From Parvibaculum sp963975745 (lineage in GTDB: Bacteria; Pseudomonadota; Alphaproteobacteria; Parvibaculales; Parvibaculaceae): 64,000 bases of DNA. Below are positions 63,308-64,000 of this stretch, one piece after another; the first letter of the stretch is position 1; every line of letters starts with the position of its first letter. Below the pieces are notes generated by a model. The model ran no database searches and had not been told where the DNA came from. It worked only from the letters and a program-made list of their open reading frames with translations. Made by a program: the position numbers and the translations under genes. The DNA is taken from contig NZ_CAXBIB010000010.1 of assembly GCF_963975745.1 (NCBI RefSeq), positions 62,001 to 126,000 on the forward strand, in the 5' to 3' direction.

Positions 63308-63961
63308 ATGACGTCATCGATGAAATTGTACAATGCGCAACTCTCGCCCTATGCCGCGCGTTGCCGCCTTGCGATCCACGCCAAGGGGCTCGATGTCGCG
63401 ATGATCGACGTCGCCCCCGGCGCCGTTCCGCCGGAACTCGATACGCTGACACCGATGCACAAGGTTCCGCTGCTGGTTCACGGCGACGTGGTGGTGCCGG
63501 AATCGGAAACGATCTGCGAATATCTGGAAGACCTGAATCTCGGGACATCGCTGCGTCCCGAGGGGGCAGCCCACATTGCGCGTATGCGGCTGCTGGCGCG
63601 GATCGGCGACCTCTACATCATGGAGCCGATGGGCAATCTGTTCGGCCAGATCAACCCGCAGGGCCGCGACCAGGCCCTGGTCGACCGTGAAATGGCCGAA
63701 TTGCTGAAGGGCATCGGCTGGCTGACCCATTATCTCGACGGATCGCCCTTTGCAGTCGGCGATCGCCTGAGTCTTGCTGATTGCGCGCTGGTACCCATGC
63801 TGTTCTTCTTCGATCGGATCGGCCCGATGTTCGGCGAAGCAACACCGCTGAAGCATTTCCCTGCGACCGACGCCTATTTCGGAAGCGTGCAGAATCATCC
63901 GTCCGCCGCGAAGGTCGTCGCCGAGCTCGACGCTGCCCTGCGCCGCATGATGGGGAGCTAG
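63308..63961 (+). CDS. glutathione S-transferase family protein
   Basis: This is a 217-residue glutathione S-transferase. The N-terminal thioredoxin-like half has KLYNAQLSPYAARCRLAIHA, where Ser or Cys may be the catalytic residue, and VVPESETICEYLEDL for glutathione binding. The C-terminal helical half has AVGDRLSLADCALVPMLFFF. The substrate is unknown. The start is ATG 63308; a second Met four residues on is possible. It lies 50 bp after the terminator. Confidence 0.92.
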   Translation: MTSSMKLYNAQLSPYAARCRLAIHAKGLDVAMIDVAPGAVPPELDTLTPMHKVPLLVHGDVVVPESETICEYLEDLNLGTSLRPEGAAHIARMRLLARIGDLYIMEPMGNLFGQINPQGRDQALVDREMAELLKGIGWLTHYLDGSPFAVGDRLSLADCALVPMLFFFDRIGPMFGEATPLKHFPATDAYFGSVQNHPSAAKVVAELDAALRRMMGS

Positions 63962-63964
63962 AAT

Positions 63965-64000
63965 CTAGCCGCCAGCCAGATTGGCCAGGGCCGGATTGCC
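63965..64000 (-). CDS. C-terminal end of a convergent gene, cut by the window edge
   Basis: On the minus strand the last 36 bases read GNPALANLAGG and then TAG, with no stop before the edge. This would be the tail of a gene that lies mainly to the right. Too little is visible to name it. Confidence 0.35.
   Translation of the reverse strand, partial: GNPALANLAGG

Overview
The window is a compact, GC-rich bacterial chromosome segment from an alphaproteobacterium. The signs are an F0 ATP synthase operon (I, a, c, b', b) without the F1 genes, split glycine dehydrogenase genes gcvPA and gcvPB, an aa3 cytochrome oxidase cluster, a METTL20-type ETF-beta lysine methyltransferase, a TIGR01459 HAD protein, and small alphaproteobacterial families (DUF2093, DUF4170, DUF6101, DUF983). 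The overall feel is Hyphomicrobiales or Parvibaculum-like; that is an impression, not a database result. I saw no insertion sequence, prophage, CRISPR array, tRNA or rRNA. Almost everything is core housekeeping.

Layout. 1-4.7 kb: end of a DciA-like gene, a DsbA-like thioredoxin protein and smc. 4.8-7.6 kb: the F0 operon with a good sigma70-type promoter and a strong terminator. 7.6-9 kb: a dienelactone hydrolase and a nucleotidyltransferase that overlap tail to tail. 9-13.8 kb: gcvT-gcvH-gcvPA-gcvPB behind a tandem glycine riboswitch and a near-consensus promoter. 13.9-19.4 kb: lipoprotein, ispH-thrB-rnhA, peroxiredoxin, DsbD N-domain protein and YqgE. 19.4-26 kb: a membrane GGDEF/EAL protein, acetyltransferase, M16 peptidase and threonine synthase. 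25.8-31.8 kb: SURF1, DUF983 and the ctaE-small protein-ctaB-ctaD-ctaC oxidase cluster, which lacks the expected ctaG/cox11. 32-36.7 kb: an orphan gene, tldD, a structured intergenic region, a P-loop/VOC gene pair and gshA. 36.9-43.8 kb: phosphofructokinase, GNAT, phosphotransferase, purD, xseA, DUF2093 and an M23 peptidase. 43.9-53 kb: a lipid A/Kdo assembly cluster (LpxL-type acyltransferase, lpxK, waaA, DUF374 acyltransferase, MsbA-like ABC transporter), then TspO, DUF4170, cysQ and pmbA. 53-64 kb: MAPEG, arfB, ubiD, DUF6101, enoyl-CoA hydratase, ETF-beta methyltransferase, ribF, HAD hydrolase, rsmD, rluB, tadA, acyl-CoA dehydrogenase and a glutathione S-transferase.

How they work together. 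thrB and thrC make threonine; TldD and PmbA are the two halves of one protease; CtaB and SURF1 mature the oxidase encoded beside them; the 44-50 kb cluster supplies lipid A and its export. The most unexpected structure is the gene-free stretch 34082-34299 between convergent genes. It carries three tandem PHO-box half-sites (CTGTCA at 11-bp spacing), a 10-bp inverted repeat resembling DnaA boxes, and two perfect hairpins with 9-bp and 16-bp stems. No annotated gene lies downstream of the PHO box, so an unannotated phosphate-regulated transcript is the best new lead in the window.
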